Shown here piece by piece: positions 1 to 5,907 of a stretch of 5,943 bases of DNA. The notes beneath the pieces were generated by a model. It made no database searches. It was given only the letters and a program-made list of their open reading frames with translations, and was not told where the DNA came from. Every line of letters begins with the position of its first letter. The stretch's first letter is position 1. The DNA comes from an uncultured Eubacteriales bacterium (GTDB lineage Bacteria > Bacillota > Clostridia > Christensenellales > Borkfalkiaceae): assembly GCA_958405585.1 (NCBI GenBank), contig CATYEP010000119.1:1-5943 (forward strand). The letters run 5' to 3'. Position numbers and translations under genes: made by a program.

Positions 1-20
1 ATCCATGTTTTTTCAAAAGC

Positions 21-1319
21 TCAATATAATCTTTGCGGCAGAGGCAAAAGGCGTTTGTGACGGGCAAAAAGACGCCGCTCGATGGATTCGCTGACCGTTT
101 CGCGCCTCTTCTGATTGTAGACGGAGCGATCAAAATTAAAAAGATACGCCGCCAGGCAAGCGATCGACATAAACGGCAAAGACGCCCCGCCGAACATTTC
201 CACGCCGAGAAACACGGGAGAAAGAAGGGTATTGGTCGCCGCGCCGAATACGGCGGCATATCCCAAAGCCGATGCAATATGCGGATCCAGCCCGAAAAAA
301 GGCCCTGCCGCTGCTCCCAGGCATGTTCCCGCAACAAAGAGGGTCGTCACCTCTCCGCCCAAAAAGCCGACCGATAAAAAAGCCGCCGTAAAGAGAAGTT
401 TCACGATCCAGTCGAACGCAAAAACTTCACCGTTGAACGCTTCCCCGATCAGATTCGTACCCAATCCGATGTATCTGCCGCCGCTTATATACAAAAGTCC
501 TGCCAGAAGCAAACCTGCCGCAGCCGCCCGTACATAAGCATTTTTGCAGGAATAAGAAAAAAACTTTTCCGCATATTTGCGGGCACTGCAAAAGACGAGG
601 CCTGCAATCCCGCAAAGCGCCCCGAATACAAATATACGCAAAAATACGGATACGTCCATCGATAATTCAAACGGAACGTTATATAAGACATGCGTCATTC
701 CGCAAAGTCTTGCCGTAAAATACGCGGCAAATGCAGCAAAGAGCGATGAAACGAGCGCGCGCAGGCGAATACCGCCGACGACCGTCACTTCCAGCGCAAA
801 AAAAAGCGCACAGACGGGAGTCCCGAACAGAGCGGAAAAGCCCGCCGCCATGCCTGCCAGCAGAAGGATCTTGTCGGCGTCGTGCATCGGAACGTGTTTT
901 CCGATACCGTAACCGATGGACGCTCCGATCTGTACCCCCGCGCCTTCCCTACCTACGCTGGCACAAAAAAGATGCGCTGCCCAGCTGCCCGCAAACTGAA
1001 ACAATGCGTTGCGGATGGGAAAGCCTGCGCCCTCTCCGTGGCTTGCGGCAAACAGCGCTCCCATACCTTTCGGCACGCCTTTTCCGAATGTGCGGAGCAT
1101 TGCGACCGTCAATAACCCTACGATCGGCAAAAACCACACATACAGCGAAAAATGCGCCGCCCCGAATGCGGCACATTTTTCCACGCCTATTCCGAATATT
1201 CCTCCGACAGCTCCTGCCGCGCAGCCGACGGCGATCCCAAGCAAGGCATATACGATCTGTTCCGCAAATAATAACAATCCGCTCTTTCCACGGTAATCGT
1301 TACGGGACTGCATATTCAT
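21..1319 (-). CDS. CLC-family ion antiporter, probably fluoride/proton (CLC-F) type
   Basis: A 432-residue polytopic inner-membrane protein of the CLC superfamily, which moves halide or fluoride ions in exchange for protons. The gating-glutamate motif is GREGAGVQIG (residues 123-132, E125). A second signature, GFLGGEVTTLF (318-328), follows. Hydrophobic segments run from about residue 20 to 395, and a short basic tail follows. Several features match the fluoride-exporting CLC-F branch as I remember it: GREG followed by a small residue and VQ instead of GREGP; GGEVT instead of GGxFxP; and a Tyr (Y401) 78 residues after E323, the spacing of E318 and Y396 in the characterised CLC-F antiporter. 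The canonical GSGIP filter is replaced by GKGVP (79-83). Start: ATG at 1319 overlaps the upstream stop as ATGA. Only a weak GGAA precedes it, so translation is probably coupled to the deacylase gene. CLC membership is certain; fluoride as the substrate is inferred, and chloride is the alternative. Confidence 0.9.
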   Translation of the reverse strand: MNMQSRNDYRGKSGLLLFAEQIVYALLGIAVGCAAGAVGGIFGIGVEKCAAFGAAHFSLYVWFLPIVGLLTVAMLRTFGKGVPKGMGALFAASHGEGAGFPIRNALFQFAGSWAAHLFCASVGREGAGVQIGASIGYGIGKHVPMHDADKILLLAGMAAGFSALFGTPVCALFFALEVTVVGGIRLRALVSSLFAAFAAYFTARLCGMTHVLYNVPFELSMDVSVFLRIFVFGALCGIAGLVFCSARKYAEKFFSYSCKNAYVRAAAAGLLLAGLLYISGGRYIGLGTNLIGEAFNGEVFAFDWIVKLLFTAAFLSVGFLGGEVTTLFVAGTCLGAAAGPFFGLDPHIASALGYAAVFGAATNTLLSPVFLGVEMFGGASLPFMSIACLAAYLFNFDRSVYNQKRRETVSESIERRLFARHKRLLPLPQRLY

Positions 1320-1795
1320 ACCGTTTCCGTATGCGCCGCGATCGCCGCGAATACTGCCCCGACATAGGCCGCCAGTGCATCGGGCGAAAGCCGCACCTGA
1401 TGTCCGACTTTTCCCGCACTGACATAGATCTGTGTAAAATTCTTTGCACTTTCATCAATAAAGGTTTTGAACCGCTTTTTCATGCCGATCGGTGAACATC
1501 CGCCGTGAATATACCCCGTAAGCGGTTCCAATTCTTTCTGACGGATCATCGCAACCGACTTGAACCCAGCCGCTTTCGCCGCCAGCTTCAGATCCAGCGA
1601 CGAACAAACCGGCACACAAAATACAGCGTGTTCTCCCTTGTCCGACACCGTGACAAGCGTTTTAAAGACGCTGTGCGCGTCTTCGCCGAGCTGTTTTGCA
1701 ACTTCCTCTCCGTCCGTGATCTCCGGCGGATAAGAATAACTCGTATAGGCTATCTTTTTAGCGTCCAGAAGACGCATTACATTGGTTTTTTCCAT
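1316..1795 (-). CDS. ybaK: Cys-tRNA(Pro) deacylase, YbaK/EbsC family
   Basis: A cytosolic trans-editing enzyme of 159 residues, the usual family length. YbaK proteins hydrolyse Cys-tRNA(Pro) made in error by prolyl-tRNA synthetase. The sequence fits the family end to end: KTNVMRLLD near the N-terminus, VFKTLVT with the conserved catalytic-region lysine at K45, LDLKLAAKAAG (68-78), GYIHGGCSPIGMKK (94-107) and IYVSAGKVGHQVRLSP (123-138). No truncation or frameshift is seen. The start ATG at 1793-1795 is preceded by AAGG with 7-nt spacing and by a good promoter. It is the first gene of a two-gene operon; its TGA overlaps the ATG of the CLC antiporter gene by 4 bases. The pairing with an ion antiporter does not suggest a shared pathway. 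Family assignment is very secure. The exact tRNA specificity (Pro-specific or broader) is from family knowledge only. Confidence 0.95.
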   Translation of the reverse strand: MEKTNVMRLLDAKKIAYTSYSYPPEITDGEEVAKQLGEDAHSVFKTLVTVSDKGEHAVFCVPVCSSLDLKLAAKAAGFKSVAMIRQKELEPLTGYIHGGCSPIGMKKRFKTFIDESAKNFTQIYVSAGKVGHQVRLSPDALAAYVGAVFAAIAAHTETV

Positions 1796-1802
1796 ACATT
1801 GA

Positions 1803-1806
1803 CCTT
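1803..1806 (-). promoter_or_regulatory. Ribosome binding site of the deacylase gene
   Basis: AAGG on the minus strand, 7 nt before the ATG at 1795. It is short but well placed, and it supports that start. Confidence 0.6.
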
Positions 1807-1825
1807 GTTTTCTGCGTTTTCATTC

Positions 1826-1854
1826 ATTATAACACAGGCCTGTAAAAAAAGCAA
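1826..1854 (-). promoter_or_regulatory. Sigma-70/A-type promoter for the ybaK-CLC operon, with palindrome in the spacer
   Basis: On the minus strand a perfect TATAAT (1826-1831) is preceded by TGT, forming an extended -10 (TGnTATAAT). Seventeen bases upstream lies TTGCTT (1849-1854), a partial -35 that keeps the TTG. The -10 lies about 30 bp upstream of the deacylase ATG, giving a short leader. The spacer holds a perfect 10-bp palindrome, ACAGGCCTGT (1834-1843), which could be an operator or chance. This is the only convincing promoter in the window. Confidence 0.7.
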
Positions 1855-1862
1855 ACACGCCG

Positions 1863-1979
1863 CAGACAGCACAAAAACTTTCCGCATCTCACTGCCGGCA
1901 CGACTTAAAAGTGCAAAAACACAGACCGCACAAAAACTTTCCGCATCTCACTGCCGGCACGAGTTCAAAGCGCAAAAAC
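1863..1979. repeat. Tandem pair of 58-bp direct repeats (period 59)
   Basis: Copy 1 is 1863-1920 and copy 2 is 1922-1979. By eye they match at 54 of 58 positions, with an identical central block of about 33 bases. Each copy contains the palindrome TGCCGGCA (1893-1900 and 1952-1959). An 11-base fragment of the unit, ACTTTCCGCAT, recurs at 2044-2054. The copies lie directly upstream of the ybaK promoter and downstream of the glmS terminator. They are not CRISPR-like, as there are only two copies and the spacer is 1 bp. They could be an intergenic repeat family of this genome. Confidence 0.85.
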
Positions 1980-1985
1980 TTTGTT

Positions 1986-2027
1986 TTGCGAAAGACGGCT
2001 TCGGGAAATCTTTTATTGCGAAAGACG
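1986..2027. repeat. Short direct repeat TTGCGAAAGACG, two copies 30 bp apart
   Basis: Identical 12-mers at 1986-1997 and 2016-2027, flanked by similar T-rich sequence on the left and GGC or GCC on the right. They sit between the 58-bp tandem pair and its 11-base relic, suggesting that this part of the intergenic region grew by local duplication. Confidence 0.6.
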
Positions 2028-2102
2028 CCCATAAAATCTTTGCACTTTCCGCATTCAAATCTTCGTATCAAAATTTGAGGTTCGGGAACGGTACGGGCAG
2101 CG

Positions 2103-2148
2103 AAAAAGTGCGGCGCGGCGCACCTTTTGCCAACGGACGCCGCGCCGC
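2103..2148 (-). terminator. Rho-independent terminator of the glmU-glmM-glmS group
   Basis: On the minus strand an 11-bp perfect GC stem is formed by CGCCGCGCCGC read on the plus strand (2138-2148) and its complement (2110-2120), with a 17-nt loop. It is followed after two bases by five T residues (A run 2103-2107 on the plus strand). It lies about 65 bp past the glmS stop, in the right orientation to end the upstream operon and insulate the ybaK promoter. Confidence 0.85.
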
Positions 2149-2211
2149 GCCAATTCATTTCGGCGACACCGGGTACGTATCCGATACGATTATAGACCGT
2201 TTTGCCGTAAT

Positions 2212-3918
2212 TTATTCGACCGTTACCGATTTTGCAAGATTTCGGGGTTTATCGGGATCAAAACCGCGCAAAAGGCACATTCTGCACGCAAAATACTGCA
2301 AAGGAATAACGGCAAGGATCGGCATCAGTTTTTCGTGTATGACTGGAAGGACACATTTAAAATCGGCACAACTTTCCGAAAGAGCACTTACATCCTGTGA
2401 AACCAGTACCGTCCGCGCTCCGCGCGACTTTGCTTCGGCAAGCGCATTTTCCGTCTTTGAGGCGAGCGCGGGGCAAGTGGAGACGGCAAACACGGGAAAG
2501 CCCTCTTCGATCAGGGCAAGCGTTCCGTGTTTAAGTTCGCCCGCCGCGTACCCCTCCGCAAACACATAGGCAATTTCTTTGACTTTGAGAGCGCCTTCTG
2601 CCGCCGTGCGCACATCTGATCCCCTTCCCAGATAAAACATACCGCGCGCCTCTTTGAATTTTGCCGCAAGCGCGGACATCTGCGGAAAACACCCGAAGAC
2701 CTCTTCCGCCGCCGAAGAAAGGGAAGAAAGCTGCGAAAACCATTCGGGAAACTCCTGCACGCGGTAAAACTTCATCTGCGCGGCAACATAATACAAACAC
2801 AGCAGCTGACAGTTATAGCTTTTGGTCGCGGCAACGGCGATTTCCGGGCCTGCGCGCATCACGATCGTGAAATCGGCGAGCGAAGCGAGCGAGGATTGCG
2901 CAATATTTGTGACCGCCAGTACATACGCGCCGCGCTCTTTGGCGAGGCGCGCCGCTTGCAGGGTATCCGCCGTTTCGCCGCTCTGCGAAACCGCAACGAG
3001 CAGATCTTCCCTGCCGATCAGCGGATCGCGGTATCGAAACTCCGACGCCGCAAAACAAAAAACGGAACACCGCACTTCGTTTTCCACGATGTCGCCGAAA
3101 GCCTGTGCGGCGTGCAGGGCCGTACCGCAAGCTACCGCATACACGTGCTTTGCTCCGCGCAGTATGCGCGCACAAGGCGCAAAATCGGTTGCTGAAAGGC
3201 TTTCCAGCGTATCCGAAAGCGCCCGCGGGATCTCGGCGATCTCTTTTTCCATAAACGTGCCGGACATGACGGAGGAGGCACGGCTTTCGGGCGGCACGCG
3301 CGTAAATTCCTTGCAGATCTCGCTGCCCTGTCCGTCACAAAAACAGATATTGCCGTCGCGGATCCGAATAAACTCCCCGTCGGAAGCGGGGCAGATAAAT
3401 TCCGCCGCACCGCAAAGCGCGGGAACATCGCTGCAAAGATACAGCGCGTCGGGAGCCGCTCCCGCCACCAACGGACTTCCCTTCCGCACGCCGATGATCT
3501 CGCCGGGAAAATCACTGCAAAGCACCGCCAGGGCATACGAACCTTTCAATCTTTCGCACGCCTTTACAACGGCTTCGAAAAAATCGCCCGTATATACCCT
3601 TGCGATGAGTTTCACGATCACCTCGCTGTCCGTTTCCGACAAAAACACTTCGCCTTGCTCCATGAGTTCATCTTTCAGCGCGCGGAAATTTTCTACGATT
3701 CCGTTATGTACCAGCGCAAATTTTCCGCTGACGTGCGGATGCGCGTTCGCGTCCGAAGGCTTTCCGTGCGTTGCCCAGCGCGTATGCCCGATCCCCGTAT
3801 CTCCCTGCAAAGGTTTGCCCTTCAGATTGCTCACATACCCTTTTTTCTTGCGAACGTTCAGCGTTTTTGACGACGAAAGCATGGCGATTCCTGCCGAATC
3901 ATAGCCGCGGTATTCCAA
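2212..3918 (-). CDS. glmS: Glutamine--fructose-6-phosphate aminotransferase (GlmS), 5' end damaged
   Basis: GlmS makes glucosamine-6-phosphate from fructose-6-phosphate and glutamine, the first committed step to UDP-GlcNAc, in the cytosol. The open frame gives 568 residues starting at a TTG inside the conserved LEYRGYDSAG block, which is codon 24 in E. coli GlmS. Present are the glutaminase residues HTRWATHG (45-52), HNG (71-73) and ETDSE (95-99). Two SIS isomerase domains follow (about 255-385 and 420-550), with CGTA (264-267), SQSGETADT (311-319), EGALKVKEI (441-449, E448), ELKHG (461-465) and the C-terminal DKPRNLAKSVTVE (556-568, K563). Missing from the frame is the N-terminal segment with catalytic Cys1. 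Its remains lie just upstream in two other registers (see 3919-3987). Restored, the protein would have 591 residues, normal for the family. As read, the product would lack glutaminase activity and a proper start, so this is either a consensus error or a damaged gene. Product identity is certain. Confidence 0.93.
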   Translation of the reverse strand: MEYRGYDSAGIAMLSSSKTLNVRKKKGYVSNLKGKPLQGDTGIGHTRWATHGKPSDANAHPHVSGKFALVHNGIVENFRALKDELMEQGEVFLSETDSEVIVKLIARVYTGDFFEAVVKACERLKGSYALAVLCSDFPGEIIGVRKGSPLVAGAAPDALYLCSDVPALCGAAEFICPASDGEFIRIRDGNICFCDGQGSEICKEFTRVPPESRASSVMSGTFMEKEIAEIPRALSDTLESLSATDFAPCARILRGAKHVYAVACGTALHAAQAFGDIVENEVRCSVFCFAASEFRYRDPLIGREDLLVAVSQSGETADTLQAARLAKERGAYVLAVTNIAQSSLASLADFTIVMRAGPEIAVAATKSYNCQLLCLYYVAAQMKFYRVQEFPEWFSQLSSLSSAAEEVFGCFPQMSALAAKFKEARGMFYLGRGSDVRTAAEGALKVKEIAYVFAEGYAAGELKHGTLALIEEGFPVFAVSTCPALASKTENALAEAKSRGARTVLVSQDVSALSESCADFKCVLPVIHEKLMPILAVIPLQYFACRMCLLRGFDPDKPRNLAKSVTVE

Positions 3919-5284
3919 CCCCGAAAGCGCCTAAATATTTTTTTGGTAACATTTTTCTTGGCAAACAAACCCCACGTTGCCCCAAATAACACCCCCCCGC
4001 CCGCACGAGGGTGCGGCGCCCGCTCTCGGCCGCATTCTTTGCGGCCGAGAGCGTTTCCGCTTCCGCAAAAAAACGGATCACAGGCTCCGTTCCCGATGCC
4101 CGCACCACCAGCCGATCCACCTTTTCGCTCTCCAGTGCAATGCTCGCCCGCACTTCTTCGTTGCCGAGTACGCGTACTTTATCCGCCACGCGCACGCTGA
4201 CATTGTACTGCGGCAAAAGTTTTACGTCGGCAAGTTCCGACAACGAGGTTTTTGCGATCAGCTCCGCCAACTTTACCGACGTCAGGATCCCGTCGCCCGT
4301 CGTGGAATACTCCGACAGGATAATATGCCCCGACTGCTCCCCGCCGATCACCGCTCCGCTCTTCCGCATATACGCCGCCACATATTTATCCCCGATATCC
4401 GTGCGCGCAAGCCGTATTCCCCTTTCGCTCAGATACCGTTCCGCGCCCGTATTCGTATGCGATGTCCCCACGGCAAGCCCGCCCGTCAGACGGCCGCATC
4501 GCTTGAGTTCCGTCGCCAAAATACACAGCACCGTGTCTCCGTCCGCAATCTTTCCGCGCTCGTCCGCCGCGATCAGGCGATCCGCATCCCCGTCATAGCA
4601 GAACCCCGCGTCCGCCCCCGTTTCCGCTACCACTCGGCACATCTCTTCGGGATGAAGCGCCCCGCAACGCTCGTTTACCCGACGGCCGTCCCTTCCGCAG
4701 TTCAGCGGAATTACTTCCGCGCCCAGCTTTCGGAATACCCGCGGCGCAAAACTTCCCGCCGCTCCGTTTGCGCAGTCCAGAACAAACGTCTTGCCTTCCA
4801 AAGATGTTTCGCAGCAACGCGCCAGATAATCCGTATAATCTTCGCGGCGGGGAATCGGTTTTACCCTGCCGCAATGCAGTGCCGACGCGAATGCGTACTC
4901 CTCAAACCAGTGTTCCGCTCGCTCCTCCTGCTTTTCCCCCAATTTGCAGCCTGCGGCGTCAAAAACTTTCAATCCGTTGAATTCTGGCGGATTGTGCGAC
5001 GCGCTGATCACGACACCGAAGTCCGCGTTTTCCTTGCGAACAAAATACGCCACCGCCGCCGTCGGCAAAACTCCGCCCGCCAGAACTTCTCCGCCGCCCG
5101 CCGTAACCCCTGCCGACAACGCCAGCGCCAGCATATCCGACGACGTGCGCGTATCCTGCCCGACAACCACGCGCGCCTTGCTCTTCAAACGGCACAATGA
5201 ATTTCCCAGCGCAAACGCCGTGCGCGCCGTCAGCTCTTCCCCCGCCACGCCGCGGATCCCGTCCGTACCGAAATATTTGCTCAT
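3899..5284 (-). CDS. glmM: Phosphoglucosamine mutase (GlmM), C-terminus read through
   Basis: GlmM interconverts glucosamine-6-phosphate and glucosamine-1-phosphate in the cytosol, the step between GlmS and GlmU. Visible signatures, numbered from MSKYFGTDGIRG: active-site phosphoserine loop ISASHNPPEFNG (93-104, S96), magnesium loop DGDADR (231-236), sugar-binding GGEQSGH (314-320) and phosphate-binding RASGTEPVIR (395-404). The ATG at 5284 overlaps the stop of the upstream gene as ATGA and has GGGAGG 4 nt before it. A longer in-frame start at 5389 lies within the upstream gene and is not credible. The protein looks normal to about residue 421. It then runs to 461 residues, the last 30 of them (432-461) being glmS DNA in the wrong frame. 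One base change at 3989 (TGT to TGA) would stop it at 431 residues, one base before the expected glmS start. The extended tail is therefore probably an artefact of the same local damage. Confidence 0.94.
   Translation of the reverse strand: MSKYFGTDGIRGVAGEELTARTAFALGNSLCRLKSKARVVVGQDTRTSSDMLALALSAGVTAGGGEVLAGGVLPTAAVAYFVRKENADFGVVISASHNPPEFNGLKVFDAAGCKLGEKQEERAEHWFEEYAFASALHCGRVKPIPRREDYTDYLARCCETSLEGKTFVLDCANGAAGSFAPRVFRKLGAEVIPLNCGRDGRRVNERCGALHPEEMCRVVAETGADAGFCYDGDADRLIAADERGKIADGDTVLCILATELKRCGRLTGGLAVGTSHTNTGAERYLSERGIRLARTDIGDKYVAAYMRKSGAVIGGEQSGHIILSEYSTTGDGILTSVKLAELIAKTSLSELADVKLLPQYNVSVRVADKVRVLGNEEVRASIALESEKVDRLVVRASGTEPVIRFFAEAETLSAAKNAAESGRRTLVRAGGCYLGQRGVCLPRKMLPKKYLGAFGVGIPRL
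3919..3987 (-). pseudogene. glmS: Garbled glmS codons 1-23, with start codon and catalytic Cys lost
   Basis: Read on the minus strand from 3987: ATT TGG GGC AAC GTG GGG TTT GTT TGC, one surplus base (3960), then codons for K-K-N-V-T-K-K-I-F (3959-3933), then AG with one base missing (3932-3931), then GCG CTT TCG GGG, joining the open glmS frame at TTG 3918. GlmS normally begins M-C-G-I-V-G. Here ATT stands for ATG, TGG for the Cys codon and AAC for ATC. After the two shifts are undone, the segment is exactly 23 codons before the Leu at E. coli position 24. The stretch 3992-3998 is a run of seven G that would serve as ribosome binding site 4 nt from the start, the same spacing as at glmM. The reconstruction is inference; the bases are as given. 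Confidence 0.75.
4021..4053. repeat. Perfect 13-bp inverted repeat inside the end of glmM
   Basis: CGCTCTCGGCCGC (4021-4033) and its exact complement (4041-4053) flank a 7-base loop. It covers the C-terminal helix codons of glmM, about 409-421. It ends about 30 bp from the garbled glmS start, with a smaller 6-bp stem (4001-4006 with 4011-4016) and a run of seven G between them. It has no T tract, so it does not look like a terminator. It could fold in the mRNA near the glmS ribosome binding site, or impair sequencing across this spot. Confidence 0.85.
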
Positions 5285-5895
5285 TCTGCCTCCCTTTTTC
5301 GGCTCTTGCTTTCCTGCCGCACCCTGCCGATCACAAACGCTCCCGCCGGAACATCTTCCGTTACCGTCGTACCCGCCGCGATAAAACACCCGTCCCCCAA
5401 TTTTACGGGCGCTACGAGATTTACGTTGCTACCGATAAAACAGTTATCTCCGACGATCGTGCGATGTTTGCTTTTGCCGTCATAGTTGCAGAACACCACC
5501 CCGCATCCGAGATTGCAGTTTTTCCCGATATCCGCATCTCCCACATATGTAAGGTGCCCGATCTTCGTCCCGTCTCCGATGTTTGCGTTCTTGATCTCCA
5601 CAAAGTTTCCGATCCTGCAATTTTTCCCCACCGCCGCACCCGGCCGCAGGTGCGCAAACGGCCCGATGCGGCTGTTTTCCCCCACGTACGCGCCTTTCAG
5701 GACGCTCGCTGTCAGTTCACAGCCCGCTTCAACCTCTGAATCTTCCAGTATGTTGTTCGGATACAGAACTGCACCCGCCCCGACACGGCTTTCACCCAAT
5801 ATAGCATTGTTCGGGAAAATAACAGCCCCTTTCCCCACCGCCGCCCGCTCGGAAAGCGTTACCGTCGCGGGAGATATGATCCGATAGTCTGCCAT
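5281..5895 (-). CDS. glmU: Stand-alone GlmU-type glucosamine-1-phosphate N-acetyltransferase domain (left-handed beta-helix)
   Basis: This is the C-terminal half of GlmU as a separate 204-residue protein. It should acetylate glucosamine-1-phosphate with acetyl-CoA to give GlcNAc-1-phosphate, probably as a cytosolic trimer. Imperfect hexapeptide repeats fill the chain, from PATVTLSERAAVGKGAVIF onward. GlmU active-site landmarks are all present: RIGPFAHLRPGA (76-87, R84), GNFVEIKN (96-103, K102), KIGHLTYVGDA (111-121, catalytic-base His at H114), CNYDGKSKHRT (136-146), and FIGSNVNLVAPV and AAGTTVTEDV near the end. It begins where the helix domain of full-length GlmU begins, and the uridyltransferase half (about 230 residues) is absent. 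I chose ATG 5895 because AAGGAG lies 6 nt before it. An upstream ATG at 5922 would place that site inside the gene. A stop (TAG, 5929-5931) in the same frame rules out fusion to an upstream uridyltransferase as sequenced. Its TGA overlaps the glmM ATG. Confidence 0.92.
   Translation of the reverse strand: MADYRIISPATVTLSERAAVGKGAVIFPNNAILGESRVGAGAVLYPNNILEDSEVEAGCELTASVLKGAYVGENSRIGPFAHLRPGAAVGKNCRIGNFVEIKNANIGDGTKIGHLTYVGDADIGKNCNLGCGVVFCNYDGKSKHRTIVGDNCFIGSNVNLVAPVKLGDGCFIAAGTTVTEDVPAGAFVIGRVRQESKSRKREAE
5289..5294 (-). promoter_or_regulatory. Ribosome binding site of glmM
   Basis: GGGAGG on the minus strand, 4 nt before the ATG at 5284, inside the last codons of the upstream gene. It fixes the glmM start at MSKYFGTDG. 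Confidence 0.8.
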
Positions 5896-5901
5896 TCTCT
5901 T

Positions 5902-5907
5902 CTCCTT
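5902..5907 (-). promoter_or_regulatory. Ribosome binding site of the GlmU-domain gene
   Basis: AAGGAG on the minus strand with 6-nt spacing to the ATG at 5895. It is the strongest such site in the window and decides this start over the ATG at 5922. The remaining bases, 5908-5943, are too short to assign. The TAG at 5929-5931 could end an upstream gene. Confidence 0.85.

Larger units (their letters stand above)
1796..2211. other. Non-coding intergenic region between glmS and ybaK
   Basis: 416 bp without a credible gene. From the glmS side it holds the glmS 3' trailer, a 13-bp interrupted palindrome (CGTATC-C-GATACG, 2176-2188), the glmS terminator, two short repeats of TTGCGAAAGACG, a 58-bp tandem repeat pair, and the promoter of the next operon. 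A minus-strand reading frame across 1889-2158 was judged spurious because it spans the terminator stem and the repeats. Confidence 0.75.

Noticed and set aside
1796..1862. Fluoride riboswitch controlling the CLC operon
   Set aside because: The leader between the promoter and the ybaK start is only about 25 nt, too short for the motif, and none of its conserved blocks are visible.
1863..1979. CRISPR-like array
   Set aside because: There are only two copies, separated by one base, with unit length and mismatches unlike CRISPR repeats, and no cas gene nearby.
1889..2158. Possible 89-residue minus-strand protein in the intergenic region
   Set aside because: It spans the GC stem of the glmS terminator and both 58-bp repeats, is Cys- and Phe-rich without a recognisable domain, and has no convincing ribosome binding site.
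2189..2194. Second TATAAT on the minus strand just past the glmS stop
   Set aside because: No acceptable -35 at 16-18 bp spacing, and any transcript would end at the terminator after about 80 nt. A small RNA is possible but unsupported.
2822..3904. Long open frame on the plus strand (360 codons) opposite glmS
   Set aside because: It lies wholly antisense to a well-conserved enzyme and has no recognisable domain. Long antisense frames are common in GC-rich genes.
3931..3944. Programmed frameshift on the seven-A run to rescue the glmS 5' end
   Set aside because: A -1 slip on the A run meets TAG at 3933-3931 before reaching the glmS frame. A second shift would also be needed near 3960, and no proper start codon or Cys codon remains.
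3919..4060. glmS ribozyme or other leader RNA before glmS
   Set aside because: The space is glmM coding sequence and about one base of gap. The hairpins seen do not form the ribozyme core and lack its length.
3977..5200. Long open frame on the plus strand (407 codons) opposite glmM
   Set aside because: Antisense shadow of glmM, very Arg-rich, with no domain and no promoter or ribosome binding site seen.
5285..5389. N-terminal extension of GlmM by 35 residues
   Set aside because: It overlaps the GlmU-domain gene in another frame, has no GlmM-like sequence, and the start at 5284 has a good ribosome binding site and the usual family N-terminus.
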